In this document: in pieces, positions 1 through 5,967 of the stretch
Numbering within the stretch: position 1 is the stretch's first letter
Layout: each line of letters begins with the position of its first letter
Source of the DNA: Frankiaceae bacterium
GTDB lineage: Bacteria > Actinomycetota > Actinomycetes > JAVEEJ01
Length of the DNA: 8,096 nucleotides
NCBI GenBank assembly: GCA_030840515.1
Contig: JAVEEJ010000049.1
Span: 1-8,096, forward strand
Direction of reading: 5' to 3'
Translations under genes and position numbers: made by a program
Notes under the pieces: generated by a model
The model's input: the letters and a program-made list of their open reading frames with translations, nothing else
Database searches by the model: none
Told to the model about the DNA's origin: nothing

Positions 1-30
1 CGCCAAGCGCGCCTAGAGCTCAGCGAAGAA

Positions 31-66
31 CGAAGGCCGCTCCACCGCGAGGTGGAGCGGCCTTCG
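31..66 (-). terminator. Rho-independent-type hairpin terminator
   Basis: The 16 bases CGAAGGCCGCTCCACC are followed by a 4-base loop and their exact reverse complement, giving a perfect 16-bp GC-rich stem. It lies 15 bp past the stop codon of the minus-strand gene ending at 81. Reading on the minus strand, the stem is followed by TTCTTCG, a short imperfect T-rich run; the plus-strand side is followed by TCGTCGT. This fits termination of the ileS-downstream transcript, and actinobacterial terminators often lack a long U tract. It could also stop a plus-strand gene arriving from the left, making it bidirectional. Confidence 0.8.
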
Positions 67-80
67 TCGTACTCGAGCCC

Positions 81-653
81 TCAGCCGTCGAGGTGGCCGC
101 GGCGGAAGGGATCCCGCGGCGGCGGTACGGCGAGGGTCACGCGGTCGCCCTCGACGGACAGGCCGGTGAGGGCAAGCACCCGTGCCAGCACCGACGTCGT
201 GGTCTCCGCGCAGGCGACGCCCGAGGCGGTGACCATGGCCCGGTAGATGGTCGCGTAGTGCTTCACCGGGGTGTCGTAGGACCAGTCGACCGAGCCGAGG
301 TGCCGCGCGTTGCCGTGCGTCCCGCCGGGACCGTCGAACGGCTGGCTCCAGACCTGAACGCCGGCTGGACCGGCCGAGAAGCACCCGCCGTTGCTCACGT
401 CCTGGCGCTGCGCCTCGGCGATGAGGGCACGCGTCTCGCGCTCCGGGAGCACGAGCGCCGGTCGAACATGACTCGACAGCGCGGGGACGGCAACGGCGTT
501 GGGCACGAGAGCGACGCCTCCGAGAGGGTGGAGGAGAGTGAGCGAGCCACTGGGCACGTGGACCTCCGTCGGAGGGGAGTGGTCGAAGCACGGGGTCGGT
601 TGCTCCAGTCGGAGCAACTTCTCCCGCGCACTCAGTCCATCGGCCGCGCGCAC
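81..653 (-). CDS. Conserved-looking hypothetical protein downstream of ileS
   Basis: This is a 190-residue frame (GTG start at 653) with typical G/C-ending codons. I do not recognise the family. It appears soluble, with no signal peptide or membrane segment. The most protein-like part is the C-terminal two thirds, with a Gly/aromatic-rich stretch (NGGCFSAGPAGVQVWSQPFD) followed by HLGSVDWSYDTP and a hydrophobic helix-like region. Two cysteines lie in this region, in NGGCF and GVACAETT. The start is uncertain: GTG at 653 has an AGG directly against it, which is too close to serve as a ribosome site. An in-frame GTG at 555-557 has GGAGG at 563-567 with 5-nt spacing and would give a 158-residue protein. 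The frame also stays open upstream to the ileS stop. It sits 74 bp behind ileS on the same strand and ahead of the hairpin at 31-66, so it is probably the last gene of the ileS transcript. A shifted minus-strand frame (13-591) reads as Arg/Ala/Pro low complexity and is rejected. Confidence 0.72.
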   Translation of the reverse strand: MRAADGLSAREKLLRLEQPTPCFDHSPPTEVHVPSGSLTLLHPLGGVALVPNAVAVPALSSHVRPALVLPERETRALIAEAQRQDVSNGGCFSAGPAGVQVWSQPFDGPGGTHGNARHLGSVDWSYDTPVKHYATIYRAMVTASGVACAETTTSVLARVLALTGLSVEGDRVTLAVPPPRDPFRRGHLDG

Positions 654-727
654 CCTCGTTCTCGCTAGCCCGAACGGGTGGTAGCCATGGGGGCCGAACG
701 CCCAGCGGTGCCCAAACGGACCCGCGG

Positions 728-3700
728 TCAGCGCCCGGCTTCCCGCAGCCGGAAGGTCAGCCCGAGCTCCTCGTCGGTGTGCGGGACGACCTCGGCGACC
801 GGACGGCCCTCCGCGAACTGGGTCGCGAGCACCTCACCGGCAACCCAGTCGGCGTGCTCGAGCAGCGCCTGCCGGGTCTGGTCGTCGGTGCTCTCCCACC
901 ACAGCTCGATGCGGTCGGTGACCTCGAGACCGGTGGACTTGCGGGCCTCCTGGACCAGCCGGACCACGTCGCGGGCGACGCCGAGCCGCCGCAGCTCGGG
1001 GGTGATGGTGAGGTCGAGCGCGACCGTCTCGCCGACCCGCGCGACGGCCCATCCCTCACGGGGTGTCTCGGTGACGAGTACGGCGTCCGCGGGGACGGTC
1101 TCGACGGACCCTTCGACGTCCACGTCGTAGGAGCCGTCGTCCCGACGGGTGAGCGAGCCGGCCGCGATCGCAGCGGCCACCACCGGCGTGCGCTGGCCGA
1201 ACTGCTTGCCGAGGACCCGGAAGTTCCCCTTCCACGCCACGTCGACCAGATCTTGGCCACCGGAGTCGCCGGCAGCGTCGCCGGCGGCGGCGGACAGCGG
1301 CTCGAGCAGCTGCACGTTCAGCTCGTCGGCCACCTCCTGGCGCAGCTCATCCGGCAGCGACTCGAAGCCCGCTGCGCCGACCAGTGCGCGGGCCAGCGGC
1401 TGACGGGTGCCGATCTTCGCCGAGGCGCGCGCGGCTCGGCCGAGCTCGACCAGCCGACGCACCAGGACAACCTGCTCGCCGAGCGCGGTGTCGACGAGCG
1501 CCTCGTCCACCTGGGGCCAGTCCCTGAGGTGAACCGAGTCGGGAAGGTCGGCGTACACGTGGCTCACCAGGCGCTCGTGCACTGCTTCGGTGACGAAGGG
1601 AACGAACGGCGCCATCAAGCGGGTGAGCACTTCGAGGCACTCGTGCAGCGTCGACAGGGCGGCGGGGTCGCCCTCCCAGAACCGGCGCCGGCTGCGCCGG
1701 ACATACCAGTTGGACAGGTCGTCAATGAGCTGCGCGATCCGCTTGCCGGCCCGCTGGGAGTCGAAGTCCTCCAGCGCGGCGTCGACCTCCTGCACGGTGG
1801 CGTGCAGCTCGCTGATCGCCCACCGGTCCAGCAGGGGGCGCTCGTCCAGCGGCGGTGCAGGAGTGACCCCTGGAGTCCAGTTGTTGGCGTTGGCGTAGAG
1901 GACGAGGAAGCTTGCGGTGTTCCAGTAGGTCAGCAGGACCTTGCGCACGACCTCCTCGAGCACCTCGTGCCCGACCCGCCGGGCCGACCAGGGCGAGCCG
2001 CTGCAGAGCATGTACCAGCGCACCGCGTCTGCACCGTGTCGCTCGAAGAGCTCGAAAGGGTCGAGCACGTTGCCGAGGTGCTTGCTCATCTTGCGGCCCT
2101 CGGCGTCGAGGATGTGGCCGAGGCACAGCACGGTCTCGTAGGAGCTCTTGTCGAAGACGAGAGTCCCGATCGCCATCAACGTGTAGAACCAGCCGCGGGT
2201 CTGGTCGATGGCCTCGCAGATGTACTGCGCCGGGTAGCTCACATCGAACTCGGCCTTGTTGCGGTGCGGCGCGCCCCACTGCCCGAACGGCATGGCCCCT
2301 GCGTCGTACCAGCAGTCGATGACCTGCGGCACCCGGGTCGCCGTACTCGCACACCCCTGCTGCGGGCAGCCGAACGTGATGGCGTCGATGAACGGGCGGT
2401 GCGGGTCGAGGGCCGTGAGGTCATCCCCCGTCAGGGACGACAGCTCGGCGAGTGAGCCCACGCAGGTGAGGTGGTCGTCCTCACAACGCCAGATGGGCAG
2501 CGGCGTCCCCCAGTAGCGGTCGCGAGAAAGCGCCCAGTCGATGTTGTTGTTCAGCCAGTCGCCGTAGCGGCCGTTCCTGATCGTGGGCGGGTGCCAGTCA
2601 GTGGCGGCGTTCTCCTCGAGGAGCCGGTCCTTCACCGCGGTCGTCCTGATGTACCAGGACGGAAGGGCGTAGTAGAGCAACGCCGTGTCGCAGCGCCAGC
2701 AGTGCGGATAGCTGTGCTCGTACTGCTGGTGCCGGAACAGCAGCCCGCGCGCCTGCAGGTCGTCCACGATGACCGGGTCGGCCTTCTTGAAGAACATGCC
2801 GCCGACGAGCGCGAGCCCTTCCTCGAAGGTGCCGTCGGGGCGCACGGGGTTCACCACGGGCAGTCCGTAGCGCCGTGCCACCGCGAGGTCGTCCGCGCCG
2901 AATGCAGGCGCCTGGTGCACCAGCCCGGTGCCGTCCTCGACCGTGACGTAGTCCGCGAGGCCGACGAAGTGCGCGCCCTCGATGTCGACCACGTCGAAGG
3001 GGCGCGTGTACGACGACTGCTCGAGCTCGCGGCCCTTCCAGGTCGCCACCACCTCGGCGTCCTCACCTAGCACGGCGCGCAGCAGCGGCTCGGCCACCAC
3101 CAGGACCTCGTCGCCCAGCCGGGCTGCCACGTAGTCGACGTCCGGGTGCACCGCGACGGCGGTGTTGCTGATGAGCGTCCACGGGGTCGTCGTCCAGACG
3201 AGCAGGCTCGCGCCGAGTGGGGCGGCCGGGCCGCTGGTCACCGGGAACCGGACGTACACGCTGGGGTCGGTCACCGTCTGATAGCCCTGGGCGACCTCGT
3301 GGTCGGACAGGCCGGTGCCGCAGCGCGGGCAGTAGGGGGCGACGCGGTGGTCCTGGACGAGCAGGCCCTTGTCGAAGATGACCTTGAGCGACCACCAGAT
3401 GCTCTCGACGTAGTCCGCGTCCATCGTCCAGTAGGCCTGGTCGAAGTCGACCCAGTAGCCCATCCGCTCGGTCATGCGAGTGAACTCGTCCACGTGGCGC
3501 TGCACCGACTCGCGGCACTTCGCGTTGAACTCGGCGACGCCGTAGGCCTCGATGTCGCTCTTGCCGGTGAAGCCGAGCTCCTTCTCGACGGCGAGCTCAA
3601 CCGGCAGGCCGTGGCAGTCCCAGCCGGCCCGGCGCGCGACGTGGAAGCCCTTCATCGTCTTGAAGCGGGGGAACAGGTCCTTGAAGACCCGCGCCTCGAC

Positions 3701-3898
3701 GTGGTGGGTGCCGGGGTGGCCGTTGGCGGTCGGCGGCCCCTCGTAGAAGACCCAGCTCGGGCCGGCTGCGGTGCGTTCCAGGCTGCGCTCGAAGACCTTG
3801 CGCTCAGCCCAGCGCTCGGTGACCTCGCGCTCGAGGGCGGGCAGGTCGACCTGGGCCGGCATGGGCCTGAAAGGGGTCGGCACGGTCGGCGTGGGCAC
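728..3898 (-). CDS. ileS: Isoleucyl-tRNA synthetase (type 2, eukaryote-like)
   Basis: Cytosolic class I synthetase that charges tRNA-Ile with isoleucine and edits mischarged valine. From the chosen start it is 1056 residues, normal for the actinobacterial form. The N-terminal PAQVDLPALE segment and the catalytic signature PPTANGHPGTHH are present, the latter being GTHH (residues 63-66) where the canonical motif is HxGH. The editing-domain Thr-rich motif WTTTPWT begins at residue 235. Cysteine pairs occur in YCPRCGTG and HCWRC. The second signature is KMSKH (residues 603-607). The anticodon-binding region follows, and the C-terminal extension (VDVAWKGNFRVLGKQFG onward) is typical of eukaryote-like IleRS. 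Start choice: GTG at 3896-3898 has GAGAGG at 3907-3912 with 8-nt spacing. The frame stays open to a GTG at 3976, but that codon lies inside the T-box consensus, so the extra 26 codons are leader RNA. Expression is expected to respond to uncharged tRNA-Ile through the leader. The type 2 assignment rests on remembered motifs. Confidence 0.98.
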   Translation of the reverse strand: MPTPTVPTPFRPMPAQVDLPALEREVTERWAERKVFERSLERTAAGPSWVFYEGPPTANGHPGTHHVEARVFKDLFPRFKTMKGFHVARRAGWDCHGLPVELAVEKELGFTGKSDIEAYGVAEFNAKCRESVQRHVDEFTRMTERMGYWVDFDQAYWTMDADYVESIWWSLKVIFDKGLLVQDHRVAPYCPRCGTGLSDHEVAQGYQTVTDPSVYVRFPVTSGPAAPLGASLLVWTTTPWTLISNTAVAVHPDVDYVAARLGDEVLVVAEPLLRAVLGEDAEVVATWKGRELEQSSYTRPFDVVDIEGAHFVGLADYVTVEDGTGLVHQAPAFGADDLAVARRYGLPVVNPVRPDGTFEEGLALVGGMFFKKADPVIVDDLQARGLLFRHQQYEHSYPHCWRCDTALLYYALPSWYIRTTAVKDRLLEENAATDWHPPTIRNGRYGDWLNNNIDWALSRDRYWGTPLPIWRCEDDHLTCVGSLAELSSLTGDDLTALDPHRPFIDAITFGCPQQGCASTATRVPQVIDCWYDAGAMPFGQWGAPHRNKAEFDVSYPAQYICEAIDQTRGWFYTLMAIGTLVFDKSSYETVLCLGHILDAEGRKMSKHLGNVLDPFELFERHGADAVRWYMLCSGSPWSARRVGHEVLEEVVRKVLLTYWNTASFLVLYANANNWTPGVTPAPPLDERPLLDRWAISELHATVQEVDAALEDFDSQRAGKRIAQLIDDLSNWYVRRSRRRFWEGDPAALSTLHECLEVLTRLMAPFVPFVTEAVHERLVSHVYADLPDSVHLRDWPQVDEALVDTALGEQVVLVRRLVELGRAARASAKIGTRQPLARALVGAAGFESLPDELRQEVADELNVQLLEPLSAAAGDAAGDSGGQDLVDVAWKGNFRVLGKQFGQRTPVVAAAIAAGSLTRRDDGSYDVDVEGSVETVPADAVLVTETPREGWAVARVGETVALDLTITPELRRLGVARDVVRLVQEARKSTGLEVTDRIELWWESTDDQTRQALLEHADWVAGEVLATQFAEGRPVAEVVPHTDEELGLTFRLREAGR

Positions 3899-4120
3899 CG
3901 GTTGGTCCTCTCTGGCGTCGCGGTGGGGCTGCGGACCAGAGGGACGAGGCCCAGTCGTGCGGCCCCGCGGTACCACCCTCCTTGGGCGCCTTGTGGTCCT
4001 TCGGCGCCCCGCTCGTGCGCGCTGCGGTCGGCTCGGGGGTGATCTTCGCGACGGGCACGCCCCCGGGCTCCCACCGTCCCCGGTTCGCTCTTGGCTGCGT
4101 CCGCCGGTACTCGTCCCGTC
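3899..4120 (-). promoter_or_regulatory. T-box riboswitch (translational), ileS leader
   Basis: The minus strand carries the T-box consensus GGAGGGTGGTACCGCGG (plus coordinates 3965-3981). The 7-nt bulge TGGTACC (3969-3975), which binds the tRNA acceptor end, is flanked by GAGGG (3976-3980) and GCG (3966-3968). These can pair with CCCTC (3939-3943) and CGT (3944-3946) to form the antisequestrator. Further upstream are a 7-bp stem III hairpin (GGGCGCC/GGCGCCC, 3984-4009) and stem I features: GACGAGTA (4108-4115), AAGAGCGA, GGTGGGAGCC, and the specifier region GCGAAGATCA. The specifier codon is ATC at 4041-4043, matching tRNA-Ile(GAU). The 3' antisequestrator strand runs into CCTCTGGTCC (3933-3942), which can instead pair with the ribosome site at 3903-3915. 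Uncharged tRNA-Ile should therefore free the ribosome site and raise ileS translation. No U-tract terminator is seen, so control looks translational, as known for actinobacterial ileS T-boxes. Confidence 0.93.
3907..3912 (-). promoter_or_regulatory. ileS ribosome binding site
   Basis: On the minus strand GAGAGG lies 8 nt before the GTG at 3898, and this fixes the ileS start. The same bases belong to the segment CCAGAGAGGACCA, which can pair with CCTCTGGTCC (3933-3942) just upstream. The site can therefore be hidden in a sequestrator hairpin controlled by the T-box. Confidence 0.8.
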
Positions 4121-4144
4121 AGCGCCTCGCGCAGTGCACCGGCG

Positions 4145-4174
4145 AGGCTAGCAGGGGCGGCAGCGCAAGATCGA
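4145..4174 (-). promoter_or_regulatory. Candidate ileS promoter
   Basis: On the minus strand TGCTAGCCT (4145-4153) contains a TAnnnT -10 hexamer, TAGCCT, with an upstream TG as in extended -10 promoters. It would start RNA at about 4138, some 20 nt before the first T-box stem. The -35 is weak: TCGATC at 4169-4174 has an 18-nt spacer, while the better-looking TTGCGC (4163-4168) is only 12 nt away. Confidence 0.5.
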
Positions 4175-4200
4175 CTTCTTATGCCGTACCGCCCGCCGTC

Positions 4201-4282
4201 GTGATCAAGGAATTTCGGACGCCCTCCGGCCCAGCCCCGCGCTCAGCGCGGCCCTCAGGGGCGTCCGCAACTCCTTGATCAC
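4201..4282. repeat. 82-bp interrupted palindrome, REP/MITE-like
   Basis: The outer arms are exact inverted repeats of 11 bp: GTGATCAAGGA (4201-4211) and TCCTTGATCAC (4272-4282). After a symmetric 4x4 unpaired region comes a second 9-bp pair, CGGACGCCC (4216-4224) with GGGCGTCCG (4259-4267). A small inner hairpin, CCGCGC-TCA-GCGCGG, sits at 4237-4251. It lies between two divergent promoters, where no terminator is needed. I see no coding frame and no clear target-site duplication (left flank CCGTC, right flank CGAGG). A palindromic repeat element is the best reading; an operator or cruciform site is the alternative. Confidence 0.7.
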
Positions 4283-4347
4283 CGAGGGGTTGGGGGTCCA
4301 TTCACGCTCAGAGTGGGGCCCCGGGAAGGCCCGGGCGGCGTGGTGCG

Positions 4348-4376
4348 TTGAGTCGGCCGCACTGCGGACCTATCCT
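4348..4376 (+). promoter_or_regulatory. Candidate promoter of the plus-strand operon
   Basis: TTGAGT (4348-4353) and TATCCT (4371-4376) are separated by exactly 17 nt, a good match to a housekeeping sigma promoter. RNA would start near 4383, leaving a leader of about 50 nt before the ATG at 4432. The TTG of the -35 box is also an in-frame start-like codon for the downstream gene, but its position inside the promoter argues against use for translation. Confidence 0.65.
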
Positions 4377-4418
4377 GCGGCGCCAAGCGATCATGACCGC
4401 GGCGGCGGCCGGGACGAC

Positions 4419-4424
4419 GAGGAG
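4419..4424 (+). promoter_or_regulatory. Ribosome binding site deciding the start at 4432
   Basis: GAGGAG lies 7 nt before the ATG at 4432. Other in-frame start-like codons (TTG 4348, ATG 4393, GTG 4426) have no comparable site at a workable distance. Confidence 0.75.
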
Positions 4425-4431
4425 CGTGGTC

Positions 4432-5967
4432 ATGGCGTCAGACCGCAAGGGCCTCGGCGGACGACTCCGCGGGGCGCTCGCCGGTCGGCGTCACAAGAAC
4501 GACCCGGCTCCAGCGAGTACGGCGACCACCTCACCTGCGGTCAGCATCCGACCAGCTCCCCTCCCACCGACGAAGGCGGCCCCCGTGGCGACCAAGGCCC
4601 CGGCGACCAAGGCTGCACCCGCCAAGAAGGCGGCTGCGGGGAGCGTGCCCACGGGCAAGAAGGCGGTCTCGGGTACGGCGGTGAGGAGCGCGGCCGCGGC
4701 CAAACCGGTAGCGGCCAAGGCGGCCCCCGCCAAGCAGGCCTCGGTGAAGCTGGCGCCGGCGGCCAAGCAGGCTGCGCCGCTGAAGAAGGGCGCGGCCACG
4801 AAGAGCGGTTCCTCGAAGTCCGGCGGGAAGACGGCGGCTGCCAGCAAGGCGGCACCGCAGAAGAGCGCGGCTGCCACGAAGGCCGCATCCAGCACGAAGG
4901 CACCGGTCAAGAAGGCACCGGTCAAGAAGGCACCTGTCAAGAAGGCACCGGTCAAGCAGGCACCGGCTAAGAAGGCAGCGCCGGTCAAGCAGGCGCCGGC
5001 CAAGAAGGCGGCGCCGGTCAAGCAGGCGGCGCGGGCTAAGAAGGCAGCGCCGACGAAGGCGAGTGCAGCCAAGAAGGCGCTGTCCGCGAAGAAGGCGGTG
5101 CCTGCCACGAAGACCGTGCCTGCGAAGAAGCTGACGTCGGCCAAGCAGCCCGCGGGCAAGGTCCCGGCCAAGAAGGCACCCCCGGCCAAGAAGGCCAGCG
5201 TGACCAAGGCCCCGCCTGCCAAGAAGGCGGCGGTGACCAAGGCCGCCCCCGCCAAGAAGCCGGTGCCTGCCAAGGCGCCAGCTGCCAAGGCCGTGCCCGC
5301 CAAGGCCGCCCCCGCCAAGGCCGCCCCCGCCAGGAAGCCGGCACCTGCCAGGAAGCCGGCACCCGCCAAGGCGGCACCCGCCAAGGCGGCACCCGCCAAG
5401 GCGGCACCTGCCAAGGCCGCGCCTACCAAGACCGCCCCGGCGAAGGCAGTGCCCGCGCAGAAGGCCGCCGCGCCAGCGCCCTCCCCAGCGGCGGCGCCGG
5501 AAGCGGCGGTTGCGGCCCCGGCCCCAGCCCCGGTCACTCCAGCAGTGCGGCCCGCACCCCCGGCGGCCCCGCCACCGAAGCCGGCACCGATCGCCCCTGC
5601 GGAGAAGTGGAGCAAGAGCGAGCTGTCCGCGGTCCGCAAGGAGCTCGACGAGCAGGCAGCCGAGCTGCGTGCCGAGCTCGACCAGGCGGAGTCGGCCTGG
5701 GCCGACCTGCAGCGTGACTCCGGGGAGGGCGCGGGAGACGACCAGGCCGACGCCGGCACCAAGACGTTCGAGCGTGAGCACGAGATGTCGCTGGTGGCCA
5801 ACAGCCGCGACCTGCTCACCCAGGTCGAGCGCGCGCTCCAGCGGCTGGACCAGGGGACCTACGGCGTGTGCGAGAGCTGCGGCAACCCCATCGGCAAGGC
5901 GCGGCTGCAGGCCTTCCCGCGCGCCACGCTCTGCGTCACGTGCAAGCAGCGGGAGGAACGTCGCTGA
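4432..5967 (+). CDS. TraR/DksA-type zinc-finger protein with long Lys/Ala/Pro-rich tail
   Basis: The protein has 511 residues. The C-terminal part (about 392-511) is a TraR/DksA domain: a helical region from KWSKSELSAV rich in Glu/Leu/Ala (likely coiled coil), an acidic tip DDQADAG (436-442), then FEREHEMSL and a four-cysteine zinc finger at C480, C483, C501 and C504 (CESCG, 17 residues between pairs, CVTC). DksA proteins act in the secondary channel of RNA polymerase; this role is inferred here. Residues 1-391 are low complexity: Lys/Ala/Pro repeats such as KKAPV and PAKAA, like histone-H1-type tails, followed by an Ala/Pro-only linker. The tail is very basic and probably binds nucleic acid. 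Homologues with a shorter tail lie beside ileS and lspA in Streptomyces. The start follows the GAGGAG site. It overlaps lspA by 4 bp, suggesting coupled translation. The function of the full protein is not established. Confidence 0.93.
   Translation: MASDRKGLGGRLRGALAGRRHKNDPAPASTATTSPAVSIRPAPLPPTKAAPVATKAPATKAAPAKKAAAGSVPTGKKAVSGTAVRSAAAAKPVAAKAAPAKQASVKLAPAAKQAAPLKKGAATKSGSSKSGGKTAAASKAAPQKSAAATKAASSTKAPVKKAPVKKAPVKKAPVKQAPAKKAAPVKQAPAKKAAPVKQAARAKKAAPTKASAAKKALSAKKAVPATKTVPAKKLTSAKQPAGKVPAKKAPPAKKASVTKAPPAKKAAVTKAAPAKKPVPAKAPAAKAVPAKAAPAKAAPARKPAPARKPAPAKAAPAKAAPAKAAPAKAAPTKTAPAKAVPAQKAAAPAPSPAAAPEAAVAAPAPAPVTPAVRPAPPAAPPPKPAPIAPAEKWSKSELSAVRKELDEQAAELRAELDQAESAWADLQRDSGEGAGDDQADAGTKTFEREHEMSLVANSRDLLTQVERALQRLDQGTYGVCESCGNPIGKARLQAFPRATLCVTCKQREERR
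4896..4970 (+). repeat. 15-bp tandem repeat inside the basic tail (KKAPV units)
   Basis: Five consecutive 15-bp units start at 4896, 4911, 4926, 4941 and 4956. The first, second and fourth are identical (GAAGGCACCGGTCAA), the third differs by one base and the fifth by two. Related 15- and 18-bp units continue to about 5040. They code for repeated KKAPV/KQAPA pentapeptides. Near-identity at DNA level points to recent expansion, not only selection on the protein. Confidence 0.85.
5356..5430 (+). repeat. 15-bp tandem repeat inside the basic tail (AAPAK units)
   Basis: Five 15-bp units start at 5356, 5371, 5386, 5401 and 5416. The second and third are identical (GCGGCACCCGCCAAG), the first and fourth differ by one or two bases and the fifth is more diverged. 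They code for KAAPA-type pentapeptides. More degenerate copies extend upstream to about 5260. Confidence 0.8.
5951..5956 (+). promoter_or_regulatory. Ribosome binding site pointing to a CTG start of lspA
   Basis: GGGAGG lies within the last codons of the upstream gene, 7 nt before CTG at 5964. The next canonical start codons in the lspA frame are GTG at 5985 and 5991, 28 nt or more from this site. Confidence 0.65.

Noticed and set aside
2..16. Possible last codons (AKRA, then TAG) of a plus-strand gene arriving from the left
   Set aside because: Four codons are too few to support a gene. It would fit convergent transcription onto the hairpin at 31-66, but cannot be confirmed within the window.
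779..2455. Long plus-strand open frame opposite ileS (558 codons)
   Set aside because: It is antisense to strongly conserved ileS and exists because high-GC third positions suppress stops on the other strand. Its translation is Arg/Gly/Val-rich with no domain.
3146..4042. Plus-strand open frame opposite the ileS 5' end and T-box
   Set aside because: It is a shadow of ileS and its structured leader RNA, with no ribosome site or recognisable motif.
4325..4340. CCCGGG repeats near the plus-strand promoter
   Set aside because: Short GC-only self-complementary sequence is expected by chance at this composition, and no stem of useful length is tied to a function.
4491..5819. Minus-strand open frame of 442 codons rich in FLAGAAL units
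   Set aside because: It is the complement of the Lys/Ala/Pro repeats. The apparent membrane-like repeats come from reading AAG/GCC repeats backwards, while the real zinc-finger domain is on the plus strand.
5868..5963. Upstream extension of lspA from 5868
   Set aside because: It would overlap the zinc-finger codons by about 100 bp, its residues do not look like LspA, and it has no membrane character.
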